Below, in pieces: positions 1-10,626 of a DNA stretch of 23,132 nucleotides (positions are counted from its first letter, which is position 1; each line of letters opens with the position of its first letter). The DNA lies in contig CAUYUJ010020564.1 in NCBI GenBank assembly GCA_963575745.1, positions 131,325 through 154,456 of the forward strand. Direction: 5' to 3'. Source of the stretch: Prorocentrum cordatum. Its lineage: Eukaryota > Sar > Dinophyceae > Prorocentrales > Prorocentraceae. The notes beneath the pieces are model-generated. The model saw nothing but the letters and a program-made list of their open reading frames with translations. It did no database searches and was not told the DNA's origin. Position numbers and translations under genes: made by a program.

Positions 1-362
1 CCTCCTCCTCCTTATTCCCCCCCGGAGCGCCACATCGGGCAGGCCCGACGTCGCAAAGAAGAGGAACACCATGAAGACTCAGGACTGGAGCCCAAAGCCC
101 CTTTGTCCTGCAGCACCCCTCGAGCCAGATCGACCCGTGAGGGCCCCGGGCCCCAACGTGGAGCGATAACACCCGGCGCGAAAGAAAGCGCCAGATATCT
201 GGGGGCCCCGCTCTCCCATTGGCACGCCTGAGAATTGCCCCTGGGCAGACAGCGGCCGCTGTTGGGCAGGCGATGTCTGCTCCCAAGTGGATAACGCCCG
301 CGCCGACACCGACAGCAAGCCTTGCTTGAACTGGACAGGAACTTCAGTGGGGGTCGATGCAC

Positions 363-531
363 AAGAAACCCACCGCAAGAAACCCGACCCTGAAATCCTT
401 CGAGGTTTCTTGGCACAGGACGGGTTTCTTGAACTTCGGCTGCAAACGAAGAAACCCAAGGTGACCCCTGGCATTCGCAGTTTCTTCGAGATTGCGGCAA
501 CTTCTGCGCCGAACGCCAGCCGAAGAAACCC
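363..531. repeat. Cluster of AAGAAACCC motif in both orientations
   Basis: AAGAAACCC occurs at 363-371, 377-385, 449-457 and 523-531. Its exact reverse complement GGGTTTCTT is at 422-430, with near copies of the reverse form around 404-411 and 479-487. Several copies share a flanking CG (CGAAGAAACCC). Seven hits in about 170 bp is dense for a word this long. The spacing is irregular, so this is not a simple tandem repeat. Confidence 0.6.
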
Positions 532-680
532 AGGGAACCCTGATGAAACGTAAAATGTTTCTTATCATGGTCCCCCACTGTGCTGTCGGTCTCCGCCCCC
601 ATTCTCCCCGTGCCCCCCAGACCTGCGGCGTCCCACCTTTTTTCGGTACGGGCTCCCCAGAAGTCCCGACCTCCTCCTCA

Positions 681-739
681 AAGCCGGTTCTGCACGCCGT
701 ATCGTTTTCGGACGGCCCCAGGGCCTGGCGAGGGCCCCC
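681..739 (+). repeat. Dispersed ~60-bp module, copy 1
   Basis: This stretch aligns by eye with 9559-9618 at roughly 70% identity with one small gap. Shared anchors are CCGGTT, ATCGTTTT, GACGG, GGC-AGGGC and a CCC end, and many of the differences are transitions. It suggests an old dispersed repeat, with no coding evidence. Confidence 0.45.
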
Positions 740-900
740 CGAGGCCAAAAACTACCAGAATGCGAGGCGGGACCGACGTCCTGGGACCCCAGCGGGCGAT
801 GGATGCGGATACCTCTTGGCCCCAGGGGTGCTGACTATATCCGCATCCACCGCCTGCCGAGGTCCCCGAAGATCGATCCCCCAAACGGTGGTTATGTATA

Positions 901-925
901 GAAGAAGAAGAAGAAGAAGAAGAGG
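901..925 (+). repeat. (GAA)n microsatellite
   Basis: About eight GAA/AAG triplets run into a G7 stretch. The tract lies just before the left, most diverged edge of the 89-bp minisatellite. Confidence 0.85.
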
Positions 926-999
926 GGGGAACTATCCCGCGAAGGACCCAATCATGTGCAGCTGTGTGTAACCCAGGTGTGGGTATCGTCCTCGGTGAA

Positions 1000-3405
1000 C
1001 CTCCCTCTGGGACCACGACGCGTGTGACGGGTGTGCCAAAATTGGCACGGGTACGCCATGCGGACGCTGCCACTGGAGCCGTCGGTGCAGCCCCATCTGA
1101 GGCCACGAAACGTGTGAGGGGTGCGCGGAAATGCAGGGTGGAACCACGTGCGGGCGCTGCCACCAGGGTCTTTGGTGGCCGCGAAACGTGGAAGGGGTGC
1201 GCCGAAATGGAGGGGGAACTGCATGCGGAACCTGCCACTGGGGCCCTAAGTGGAATACTCCATGGGGCCACGAAAAGTGTGAGGGGTGCGCCGACATGGA
1301 AGGGGAACTACATGCGGACCTGCCACGGGGGCCTTGAATGGAGCACCATATGGGGTAACGAAACGTGTGAGGGGTGCGCCGAAATGGAGATGGACCTGCA
1401 TGTGGAGCCTGCCACTGGAACCTACGGCGGAGCACCCTATGGGGTAACGAAACGTGTGAGGGGTGCGCCGAAATGGAGGTGGAACTGCATGCGGACCCTG
1501 TCACTGGGGCCTTCGACGGAGCGCCATATGGGGCCGCGAAATGTGGAAGGGGTGCGCCGAACTGGAAGCGGAACTGCATGCGGACCCTGCCACTGGGGCC
1601 TTCGGCGGAGCACCCTATGGGGCCACGAAAAGTGTGAGGGGTGCGCCGACATGGGGATGGAACTGCATGCGGACCCTGCCATGGGGGCTTGGGAGCACCC
1701 TATGGGGCCACGAAACGTGTGAGGGGTGCGCCGAAATGGGGTGGAACTGCATGCGGCACCCTGCCATGGGGCCTTCAGCGGAGCATAGGGGGCCACGAAA
1801 CGTGTGAGAGGTGCGCCGAAATGGAGGTGGAACTGCATGCGGACCCTGCCACTGGGGCCTTCGGCGGAGCACCCTATGGGGCCACGAAACGTGTGAGGGG
1901 TGCGCCGACATGGGGATGGAACTGCATGCGGACCCTGCCACTGGGGCCTTCCGCGGAGCACCCTATGGGGCCACGAAACGTGTGAGAGGTGCGCCGAAAT
2001 GGAGGTGGAACTGCATGCGGACCCTGCCACAGGGGCCTTCGGCGGAGCACCCTATGGGGCCACGAAACGTGTGAGGGGTGCGCCGAAATGGGGGTGGAAC
2101 TGCATGCGGACCCTGCCACTGGGGTCTTCGGCGGAGCACACCATGGGGCCACGAAACGTGTGAAGGTGCGCCGACATGGGGGTGGAACTGCATGCGGACC
2201 CTGCCACTGGGGCCTTGGGTGGAGCACCCTATGGGGCCACGAAACGTGTGAGGGGTGCGCCGAAATGGAAGTGGAACTGCATGCGGACCCTGTCACTGGG
2301 GCCTTCGACGGAGCGCCCTATGGGGCCGCGAAATGTGTGAGGGGTGCGCCGACATGGGGGTGGAACTGCATGCGGACACTGCCACTGGGGCCTTCGGCGG
2401 AGCACCCTATGGGGCCACGAAAAGTGTGAGGGGTGTGCCGAAATGGAAGTGGAACTGCATGCAGGCCCTGCCTCTGGGGCCTTGGGCGGAGCACCCTATA
2501 GGGCCACGAAACGTGGAAGGGGTGCGCCGAACTGGGGATGGAACTGCATGCGGACCCTGCCACTGGGGCCTTCCGCGGAGCACCCTATGGGGCCACGAAA
2601 TGTGGAAGGGGTGCGCCGAACTGGAAGCGGAACTGCATGCGGACCCTGCCACTGGGGCCTTGGGTGGAGCACCCTATGGGGCCACGAAACGTGTGAGGAG
2701 TGCGCCGACATGGGGGTGGAACTGCATGCGGACCCTGCCACTGGGGCCTTGGGTGGAGCACCCTATGGGGCCACGAAACGTGTGAGAGGTGCGCCGAAAT
2801 GGAGGTGGAACTGCATGCGGACCCTGCCACTGGGGCCTTGGGTGGAGCACCACGAAACGTGTGAGGGGTGCGCCGACATGGGGGTGGAACTGCATGCGGA
2901 CCCTGCCACTGGGGCCTTCAGCGGAGCACCATATGGGGTAACGAAACGTGTGAGAGGTGCGCCGAAATGGAGGTGGAACTGCATGCGGACCCTGTCACTG
3001 GGGCCTTCGACGGAGCGCCATATGGGGCCGCGAAATGTGTGAGGGGTGCGCCGACATGGGGGTGGAACTGCATGCGGACCCTGCCACTGGGGCCTTCGGC
3101 GGAGCACCCTATGGGGCCACGAAAAGTGTGAGGGGTGTGCCGAAATGGAAGTGGAACTGCATGCAGGCCCTGCCTCTGGGGCCTTGGGCGGAGCACCCTA
3201 TGGGGCCACGAAACGTGCGAGGGGTGCGCCGACATGGGGGTGGAACTGCATGCGGACCCTGCCACTGGGGCCATGGGTGGAGCACCCTATGGGGCCACGA
3301 AACGTGTGAGGGGTGCGCCGAAATGGAGGTGGAACTGCATGCGGACCCTGCAACTGGGGCCTTGGGTGGAGCACCTATGGAGCACGAAACGCTGTAATGG
3401 GTGGG
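1000..3405 (+). repeat. 89-bp minisatellite, about 27 units
   Basis: Units recur every 89 bp. Conserved parts in order are GGAACTGCATGCGGACCCTG, CCACTGGGGCCTT, GGAGCACCCTATGGGGCCAC, GAAACGTGTGAGGGGTGCGC and CGAAATGG or CGACATGG. Every typical unit carries GCATGC and two TGGGGCC words. The left edge (about 1000-1250) is diverged, the interior homogeneous and the right end (3360-3405) degenerate, as expected for unequal exchange. Some units carry small deletions, for example near 1690 and 2848. Because 89 is not a multiple of 3, each frame cycles through three units, and the single TGA per unit in GTGTGAGG limits frames to about 89 codons. The many 81-87 residue frames here are therefore artefacts. 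Confidence 0.95.
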
Positions 3406-3412
3406 TGAAACG

Positions 3413-3482
3413 CAGGAGGAGGGAGGAGAAGGGGAGGAGGAGGGAGGAGGGGGAGGAGGGAGGGAGGAGGAAGGAGGAGGAG
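3413..3482 (+). repeat. GGA/GGGAGG purine tract
   Basis: A nearly uninterrupted purine strand (GGAGGAGGGAGGAGAAGGGG and variants) follows directly after the end of the 89-bp satellite. Such tracts can form triplex or G-quadruplex structures. Confidence 0.9.
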
Positions 3483-3580
3483 TGAAAGCGGGGCGCTGTC
3501 TCTTCAAAACGAGGACCCAACACCACAGGATGGTTGGGAAAAAAAAACACACACTAAAAACGCCATAAACATAAACTTTT

Positions 3581-3715
3581 GGCGCTCCGCGCGGATTGAT
3601 TCTTGGATCTGCGCTGGACCCCCCTCCCTGGCGCGCGGAGCGCGCTAGGGGCGGCGCCGGAGGCGCCGCCAGGGGTGCCCAGCGCGGATCCAAGAATCAA
3701 TCCGCGCGGAGCGCC
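3581..3715. mobile_element. Foldback (MITE-like) inverted-repeat element
   Basis: The left arm 3581-3617 and right arm 3679-3715 are 37-bp inverted repeats with one mismatch (position 3610, T where the partner predicts C). The arms begin GGCGCTCCGCGCGGATTGAT. Between them sits a second perfect inverted repeat, GGCGGCGCC at 3650-3658 and GGCGCCGCC at 3662-3670, with a GGA loop. The whole 135 bp could fold into one long hairpin. No ORF is present. I could not find a convincing target-site duplication in the flanks, so transposition is an inference from the structure. Confidence 0.6.
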
Positions 3716-3939
3716 TCCACAACGCGAGCACGTCTGCCCCCACTTCGCCCGCGCCGCGAGCCTGGACCCGAGCAGGCCAGTCCGCATGCGCCTCGTCCGC
3801 CCCGCCGCGGCCGCGCCCTCCGCCCCGCCGCCCCCGGGCTGCTGCCCGGGCATCCGGCCGCCGGGCGCGGCCCAAGACGTCAGCCGATGTGGTTGTTCCA
3901 TGGCGCGGCTCCAGGAGAGCCCGACACCTTCCCCGGGGG
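3716..3939. other. GC-rich spacer
   Basis: This unrecognised GC-rich sequence lies between the foldback element and the CAT array. Open frames on the + strand continue into the array and become poly-Ser or poly-His, so they are not evidence for a gene. Confidence 0.6.
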
Positions 3940-4004
3940 CATGTCATCATCTTATTCATCGTCATTATCATCAGCAGCATCATCATCACCAGCATCACCA
4001 CCAC

Positions 4005-4060
<56 letters not shown>

Positions 4061-4642
4061 CAATCATCCGCATCATCATCATCAGCAGCAGCATCATCAT
4101 CACCAACAACAACCACATCACCATCATCAGCAACAACAACAGCATCACGATCATGAACATCCTCAACATCACCATTGTCATCATCGTCATCATGATCACA
4201 GCCACCATCATCGTGATCAGCATCGCCATCATCACCACAACCATCATCACACTTAACACCATCATCAACAGCATCACAATCATAATCATCAACATCATCA
4301 TCATCATCATCATCGACCGCATCAACATCTTCATCATCACCATCATCATGAGCAAGACCGTCGGCATCATCATCATGATCATCAGCATCATGATCATCAT
4401 CACCATCATCGTCATCCGCATCATCGGAATCGTCATCATGATCCTCGCCATGGCCATCTTCATAATACAGTACCATCATCATGATTGTGTCATCATCATC
4501 ATCATCGTCACTATTATCATCGTCACTCTAATTATCATGGACATCACCAGAACTGCAATCCTCATATAATCATCATCTCCAGCATCCTGATAGTCGCCAT
4601 CGTCGACATCCTAATCACACTCAGAACAATCAAAGTCATCAG

Positions 4643-4674
<32 letters not shown>

Positions 4675-6669
4675 GCGTCACCATCACAATGTTCACCATC
4701 ACCATCACACTCATCATCATCACCATTAGCATCAACAACATCAGTATCATCATCGCCGTCGTCAGCATCATCATCGCCGTCATCGTCATCACCACCATAA
4801 TAATCACAACCATCATCACAACGATCATCGTTATCATCACCATCATCACCATCATCACCATCATCGTCATCACCATCATCAGCATCATCATCGTAATCGT
4901 CAACATTCCCATCATCAACATCATCACAACCGCAATCATAACCATCATTCCTGTCGCCACCATCATCGTCATCATCATCATTCTCGCCATCAGCGTCACC
5001 ATCATAACCAGTAGCATCACAATCCGCAGCATCATCATCATCCTCACGACCACGATGGCCATCATCACAATCGTCATCACCACCACCACCACCATCATCG
5101 TTATAATCGTCACCAGCATCATCACCATCATCCTCAGCATCAGCATCACCTCCCTCAACATCATCACCAGCGTTATCACCATCATCATCATGATCATCAT
5201 CACCATCGTTACTATCACCATCGTCATCAGCATCACCATCACCACCATCATCATCTTCGCCTTCATCATCGGCATCACAATCCTCATCACCACCGCCATC
5301 ATCAGGGTCACGTTTATCAGTATCAGCATCACCAACATCAGCATCATGACCGCCTCCAGCATCGTCATCAGCATGGCCGAAATCGTCGTCGTCATCATCA
5401 TCGTCCTCATCAGCATCATCACCATCATCGCCAGTGTCGGCATGACAACCATCATCGTCACCAACATCAGCATCATGGTCATTATCATCATCAGCGCCAT
5501 GATCATCATCATCATCAACACCAAACCATCATCAGCATCAGAATCAGCATCGGCATCACCATCACCACCATAATCATCACAATCATCATCATCATCACCA
5601 TCATCATCCTCATCGCCAGCATTCTCACAGTCAGCATCACCATCACCATCAACAGCATCGTCATCATCATTGCCGTCATCATCACTACCACCATCATCTA
5701 CAACATCACCATCATCACAGTCATCAACATCATCAGCATCGTCCTCATCATCATTACCACCACCATCATAGAAACTGTCATCATCATCAGCATCCCCATG
5801 ATCACAACCATCAGCATGAGCATCATTACCATCATCATTACCATCATCATTACCATCATCAGCATGACCACTACATATTCCTCACCAGAATCATCGCCTC
5901 ACCACCGTCATCATCATTATCATCAGCAGCAGCATCACCGTCATCATCATCCTCGCCATCGTCATTATGACAATCATCAACATCATCAGGATCCTCATCA
6001 TCATACTCGTGATCATCACCATCATCATAATCACCATCGTCATCAGCATGAGCATCGCCATCATCATCAACGACATCATGATCGTCATCGTCAGCATCGT
6101 CATCGGCAACATCATCAGCCTTTACAGCATCAACATCACCATCATCATCAACATCATCACCAACATCATCAGCATCATCATCATCATCCATGTCATCGCC
6201 ATCGGTATCATCCCGAGTATCAACATCCTCATCGAGGTCCTTAGCATCACCGCCATCATCAAACACTGTAAGCATCATCACAATAACCATCAGCATCGTC
6301 ATCATCGTCACCATCAGCAACATCAACATGGGCATCGCAATCCTCGCCGCCGGCATCACCATAACCATCATTAATACAAACAACAACACCATCATCGCAA
6401 TGAGCAGCATCATCGTCAGCGCCGTCACTATCATCACAATCATCATCTGCATCATCGGCATCATGAGTGTCACCATCACCACGAGCATCATCATTGTCGT
6501 CGTCATAATCGAGATCAGCACCATCGTCATCAGAATAGTCATCATCAGCATCACCACCATCACCATAATCAGCGTCACCAGTATCACCATTGTCACCATC
6601 AGAACCATCGTAACGATCACCATCCTTATCGTCATCATCATCCTCATCATAATCACCATCATGATAACT

Positions 6670-6716
<47 letters not shown>

Positions 6717-6717
<1 letters not shown>

Positions 6718-6990
6718 TGCAGGATAATCATTATCACCAGCATCAACATAACCATTATCGACGCGATCGTCATCAGCACCATCATCATCAACGCCATCAT
6801 CATCATTATCGTCAGCATCATCATCCTCATCATCATCGTCAGCACCATCCCAAACATTATCAGTACCATCATCATCATCATCATCAGAACCATCATGATC
6901 AACATCGTCATCATGACCATCATCATCACCAATATCATCGTCAGCATCGTCATCAGCATCGGCAGCATCATCATCATCTTTATCAGCATC
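6717..6990 (+). repeat. Duplicated segment inside the CAT array, copy A
   Basis: This copy starts at CTGCAGGATAATCATTATCA and shares a series of non-repeat interruptions, in the same order, with copy B at 7231-7540. Shared landmarks include CTGCA, ATCGTCATCA after ACGC, CAACGCCATCATCATC, CAGCACCATCCC, ACATTA, CAGAACCAT and CATCGGCAGCATCATC. Frames read through both copies give alignable but meaningless poly-Met strings. Confidence 0.6.
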
Positions 6991-7230
6991 AGCATAACCT
7001 TTCATCATCATCGCAACCAACACCATTATCATAAGCATCATCAGTATTGTCATCATCATCGGCATCAGCACCATCGTCATGAGAACAGCCATCATCAGCA
7101 TCATCACCACCATCAACATCATCGACATCACCTTGATCACCACCAGCACCGTCGCAATCATCACCATCATTATCGCCATCATCATCGTCATCAGCATCAC
7201 CATCATCATCATCATCACCATCACAATCAT

Positions 7231-7540
7231 CTGCAAGAGCATCGTTGTCACCGGCATCAACATAGTTATCGCCAACGCAATCGTCATCATCATCCCCATC
7301 ATCATCCCCATCATCAACGCCATCATCATCGTCAGCATCATCATCCTCACCATAATCAGTATCACAATCATAATCCTCAGCACCATCCCCAACATCATTA
7401 GTACCACCATCATCAGAACCATGATCATCAACATCGTTAGCATGACTATCATCATCACCGACAACATCGTCATCATCGTCATCAGCATCGGCAGCATCAT
7501 CACCATCTTCATCCGCACCATCATCATCATAACCGCAAGC
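7231..7540 (+). repeat. Duplicated segment inside the CAT array, copy B
   Basis: This is the counterpart of 6717-6990, offset by 514 bp at its left edge (CTGCAAGAGCATCGTTGTCA). The copies have diverged by triplet gains and losses and point changes, so the duplication is not recent. Confidence 0.6.
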
Positions 7541-7653
7541 ATCATCACAATCATCACCACCATCACGAGCAGTAGCATTAGCATCGTCAGCATCAGCATC
7601 ATCATCACAATATTCATCATCGTCATCATTATCATCATCAGCAGCACCACCAC

Positions 7654-7688
<35 letters not shown>

Positions 7689-8363
7689 GCATCGGCATCA
7701 TCATCTCCTTTTTCACCCCCATCACCATATCAGCATCACCATCATCATCTTCAGCCACCATCATCAGACTCGTCATCAGCATCATCAGCACCACCATCAT
7801 CATCATCATCACCATCATCATCACTATTAGCATCATCATCATGATCATTGTCATCATCATTGAAATCATCAGCATCGCCCGAATCAGAATCAACATCATC
7901 ATCAGCAGCACCATAATCACCATCATGATCGTCATCAACAGAGTCGTAAGCATCGTCAGCATCTCCATTATCAGCATCATCACAACCATCATCGGCACCA
8001 CGATTCGCATCACCAAATTCACCATCATCAGAATCGTCGTAAAAATCACCAGCGCCATCATCATCAGCAGCAGCATGATCATCATCATCAGCAGCAGCAT
8101 CATCATCGTCGTCGTCATCATCAGCAGCATGATCAGCATGATCATCATCATCATCGTCATCATCATCCTGATCGTCATCATCAGTATCATCATCATCATC
8201 AGCAGTAGCAGCATACTCGTCGCCACCATCATCACCATCACCAGCAGCACCATCATTACCATCATCATCGTCATCATCATGCTTACCATCATCAGAATCA
8301 CAATATGCATCTTCGTCATTATCATCAGCATCATCTTGATAATGGTTAGTATCACACCCATCG

Positions 8364-8420
<57 letters not shown>

Positions 8421-8440
8421 CAATCACCATTATCATCATC

Positions 8441-9139
8441 CTAATCGTCACCATCATCACCTCCATATTCAGCACCATTTCCATCACCACCATCGTCATC
8501 ATCATCTTCATAATCATCAGCATCATGTTCATCATCATCGTCATCAGTATCAGCATCACCCTCATCATCATCTGCACCATCATCATCATCGTCATTATCA
8601 TAATCAACAACATCATCGCCATCGTCATCACCATCATCATAATCATCATCATCGTCATCGTTATAATGATCATCACCATCACAATCATCACCAGCATCAC
8701 GATCATCATCAGCGTCAGCATCATCATCGCCACCATCATCATGGCCATCATTAGCATCATCATGATGGTCATCATCATCATCGTCGTCATCACCACCATG
8801 ATTATCACAGTCGTCATCACCATCACCACCATCATCAGCATCGTCATGATCAAGATCATCACCATTATCATGATAATCGTCATCATCGTTATCATCGTCA
8901 CCACCACAATGACCACCATCATCACCGCCCTCATCACCATCGGCATCGTCGTCATCATCTCCATCACCATCAGCATCAGCATCATCATCCTCATTACCAT
9001 CCTCATCCTCCTCCTCTGCATCATAGTCAGCATCACCACCGTCGTTGATTTGCCCCATGACCCGATGGCGGCCACCATAGGGCCCGAGATCGAGGCAGTG
9101 TGCCAGGATGGAACAAAAGAAGCACAAGTAAAAAAACAT
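8441..9139 (-). CDS. Doubtful Asp-rich ORF with hydrophobic N-terminus
   Basis: From an ATG at 9139 on the minus strand a 232-residue frame begins MFFYLCFFCSILAHCLDLGP. This hydrophobic start could act as a signal peptide, although it lacks an early basic residue. It leads through GPYGGRHRVMGQIN into a very acidic Asp/Glu/Gly tail encoded by the complement of the CAT array. The first 30 or so codons lie outside the array and look protein-like. The acidic part is exactly what the repeat gives in this frame, so a real secreted acidic protein is possible but unproven. I recognise no family. Confidence 0.12.
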   Translation of the reverse strand: MFFYLCFFCSILAHCLDLGPYGGRHRVMGQINDGGDADYDAEEEDEDGNEDDDADADGDGDDDDDADGDEGGDDGGHCGGDDDNDDDDYHDNGDDLDHDDADDGGDGDDDCDNHGGDDDDDDDDHHDDANDGHDDGGDDDADADDDRDAGDDCDGDDHYNDDDDDDYDDGDDDGDDVVDYDNDDDDDGADDDEGDADTDDDDDEHDADDYEDDDDDGGDGNGAEYGGDDGDD

Positions 9140-9728
9140 CGTCGGAGGGCTGGAGCGTGGCCGATTCTGGGGGACCAAAGAATACCGAATACCGCTACTC
9201 CACGGACCTCTCCCAGGGTGCGCTTCGACCAGAATTTCGAGGCGACTCCAGCGGTGACGAGGGCCTCCCATCCCAGGGGGGCAAAACATGGGAAAACGCA
9301 CGAAATGTGGCTTCCCGCTGATGCGTCTGGACATTTTCGCTTGTTCCGTTTTGCTTGCGTCGGGAACTTCAAACCCTCTGCTTACTCTGGTGCGTCGCTC
9401 AGGTTGTTGCTGAGGCCGGTCGCCTGTCTCCGCTTGCCCCCCCCCAAGCTCTGGGACACGAGGATCCCTGCACGGCCTAGTTTGACGGGGGACAACGGGC
9501 GAAGGGTGGTGGTCCCAGTCCCCCGACGTCGTGATTTGGGGTCTGTACCCCTTCCCCGGAACCGGTTTTTCATCCCGAATCGTTTTGTTGACGGTCCCGA
9601 GGCCCGGCAAGGGCACCCGTCGTGGTCTTTTTCACACAGCCGGTCTGGGTAGCTTCAAAGGGGGAACCGGGCGAAGGGTGGCGGTGTGGGTACCTTTGGA
9701 CGGGTTCCCCCGGGGCCGAAGGCGACCC
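9048..9728. other. Spacer between CAT array and GGA tract
   Basis: This is GC-rich unrecognised DNA. It holds the minus-strand start of the doubtful Asp-rich ORF (9045-9139) and copy 2 of the dispersed module (9559-9618). I see no RNA gene or recognisable exon. Confidence 0.5.
9559..9618 (+). repeat. Dispersed ~60-bp module, copy 2
   Basis: This aligns with 681-739. Its left neighbour, 9514-9563, aligns in reverse orientation with 10557-10626, so the repeated unit is probably longer than 60 bp. Confidence 0.45.
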
Positions 9729-9992
9729 GAGGAGGGGAGGAGGAGGAGGGGGAGGAGGAGGAGGAGGAGGAGGAGGAGGAGGAGGAGGAGGAGGCGGAGG
9801 AGGAGGAGGAGGAGGGGGAGGAGGAGGAGGAGAGGAGGAGGGGAGGAGGAGGAGGGGGAGGAGGAGGAGGAGGGAGGAGGAGGAGTAGGAAGAGGAGGAG
9901 ATGAGGAGGAGGAGGAGGAGGAGGATGATGATGATGAGGGGGAGGAGGACGATGATGATGAGGAGGACGAGGAGGAGGAGGAGGAGGAGGAC
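9729..9992 (+). repeat. (GGA)n purine tract
   Basis: This is 264 bp of GGA triplets with GGGG, AGA and GAT/GAC interruptions, almost free of pyrimidines until the GATGATGATG islands near 9925-9960. Frames through it give poly-Gly, poly-Arg or poly-Glu and are not genes. Confidence 0.93.
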
Positions 9993-10556
9993 GGGTCGCC
10001 TAAGCCCTTCGGAGAAACCCTCCGGGGACCTTTTCCTCCCCTGAGGCCCTCCGCTGCCGCGCGGGCCTTCGCCGCCGGCGCGCGGGGGCGCGCACGGGCG
10101 CACGGCGCGCACGGCGCCGGGGCGCGCCAGGGCGCGCCAGGGCGCGGCGGCAGCGCGGCGGCAGCGCGGAGGTCGGGCATGTCCTCCTACAGGGGGATCT
10201 TGGGCGAAAAATGAAGGGTAGCCAAAAAATAACCCAAAAATGCGCAAAACTACTTTAAGAAATCGTCTCCTGCCTGTTTTTTACTACTTGTTAGTACTCT
10301 TCCTATAGAGGGACGTGCCCGACTCCACGGAGGGTGCGCGCCGCCCGCGGCGCGCGGGCACCGCGCGGGCACCGCGCAAGGGGCTCTGGAGGCAGAGCGG
10401 CTCGATCCAGGAGGGCCCCGCGTGGAAGGAGGCGTGGGGGCTCCCAGACCCCCTCGGGCTGCGAAAGAAACAAAGCACGGCGGGAGGTGTTTGGTTGGCT
10501 ATGCGTTTCGGCCTCCGGGGGCCCTCATCACTGAAAACGGCCCAGGACGACACACT
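9993..10556. other. GC-rich spacer with short tandem and palindromic GC repeats
   Basis: The block at 10075-10172 is almost pure G/C with small tandem copies: GGGCGCGCCA twice and GGCGGCAGCGC twice. CGCGGGCACCG repeats near 10355-10375. Between them, about 10208-10300 is AT-richer, with A-runs and T-runs. I found no coding or RNA feature. Confidence 0.5.
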
Positions 10557-10626
10557 GGTCCCCGGGAGGGGTTCCAGACCTCTGGGGGCGGACGTGGCGA
10601 AAACATCACGGCGTCGGAGGGCTGGG
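10557..10626 (-). repeat. Dispersed module, inverted copy 3
   Basis: GGTCCCCGGGAGGGGTTCCA at 10557 matches the reverse complement of 9540-9563, and ACATCACGGCGTCGGAGGGC near 10602 matches the reverse complement of 9516-9537. About 20 extra bases lie between the two matching blocks. The reverse complement of about 645-685 is also similar, which would make three copies in the window. Confidence 0.35.

Larger units (their letters stand above)
1..900. other. GC-rich spacer, no gene recognised
   Basis: The window opens inside a CCT run (1-12) and continues as GC-rich sequence. Frames open on both strands, but their products are Arg/Pro/Ser/Gly-rich and match no family I know. Two items stand out: a cluster of a 9-bp motif at 363-531 and a module at 681-739 that recurs near 9559. 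I see no splice-bounded exon, RNA gene or promoter that I can support. Confidence 0.6.
3940..9047 (+). repeat. 5.1-kb degenerate CAT/ATC/TCA trinucleotide array
   Basis: The sequence is almost entirely built of ATC/CAT/TCA triplets with scattered CGT, CAC, CAG, CAA and TAT variants. Long pure runs lie near 4004-4060, 6667-6716 and 8358-8420. The pure repeat has no stop in any + frame (His, Ile or Ser) and on the minus strand is open in two of three frames (Met, Asp). That explains all the frames of hundreds of codons here, including a 1037-codon minus-strand frame. Most substitutions keep the triplet register. Confidence 0.95.

Noticed and set aside
3603-4256. A 217-codon frame with long His and Gln runs, like a metal-binding protein
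   Set aside because: The His run is the CAT repeat in one of three equally open frames; the upstream part shows no domain.
6259-9372. A 1037-codon minus-strand open frame rich in Met, Val and Asp
   Set aside because: It is the complement of the CAT array read in two open registers; composition is dictated by the repeat and no domain is present.
7079-9652. An 857-codon + strand poly-Ile/Thr/Ser frame
   Set aside because: ATC triplets cannot create stops on the + strand, so length alone is no evidence; the part beyond the array is Arg/Pro-rich and unrecognisable.
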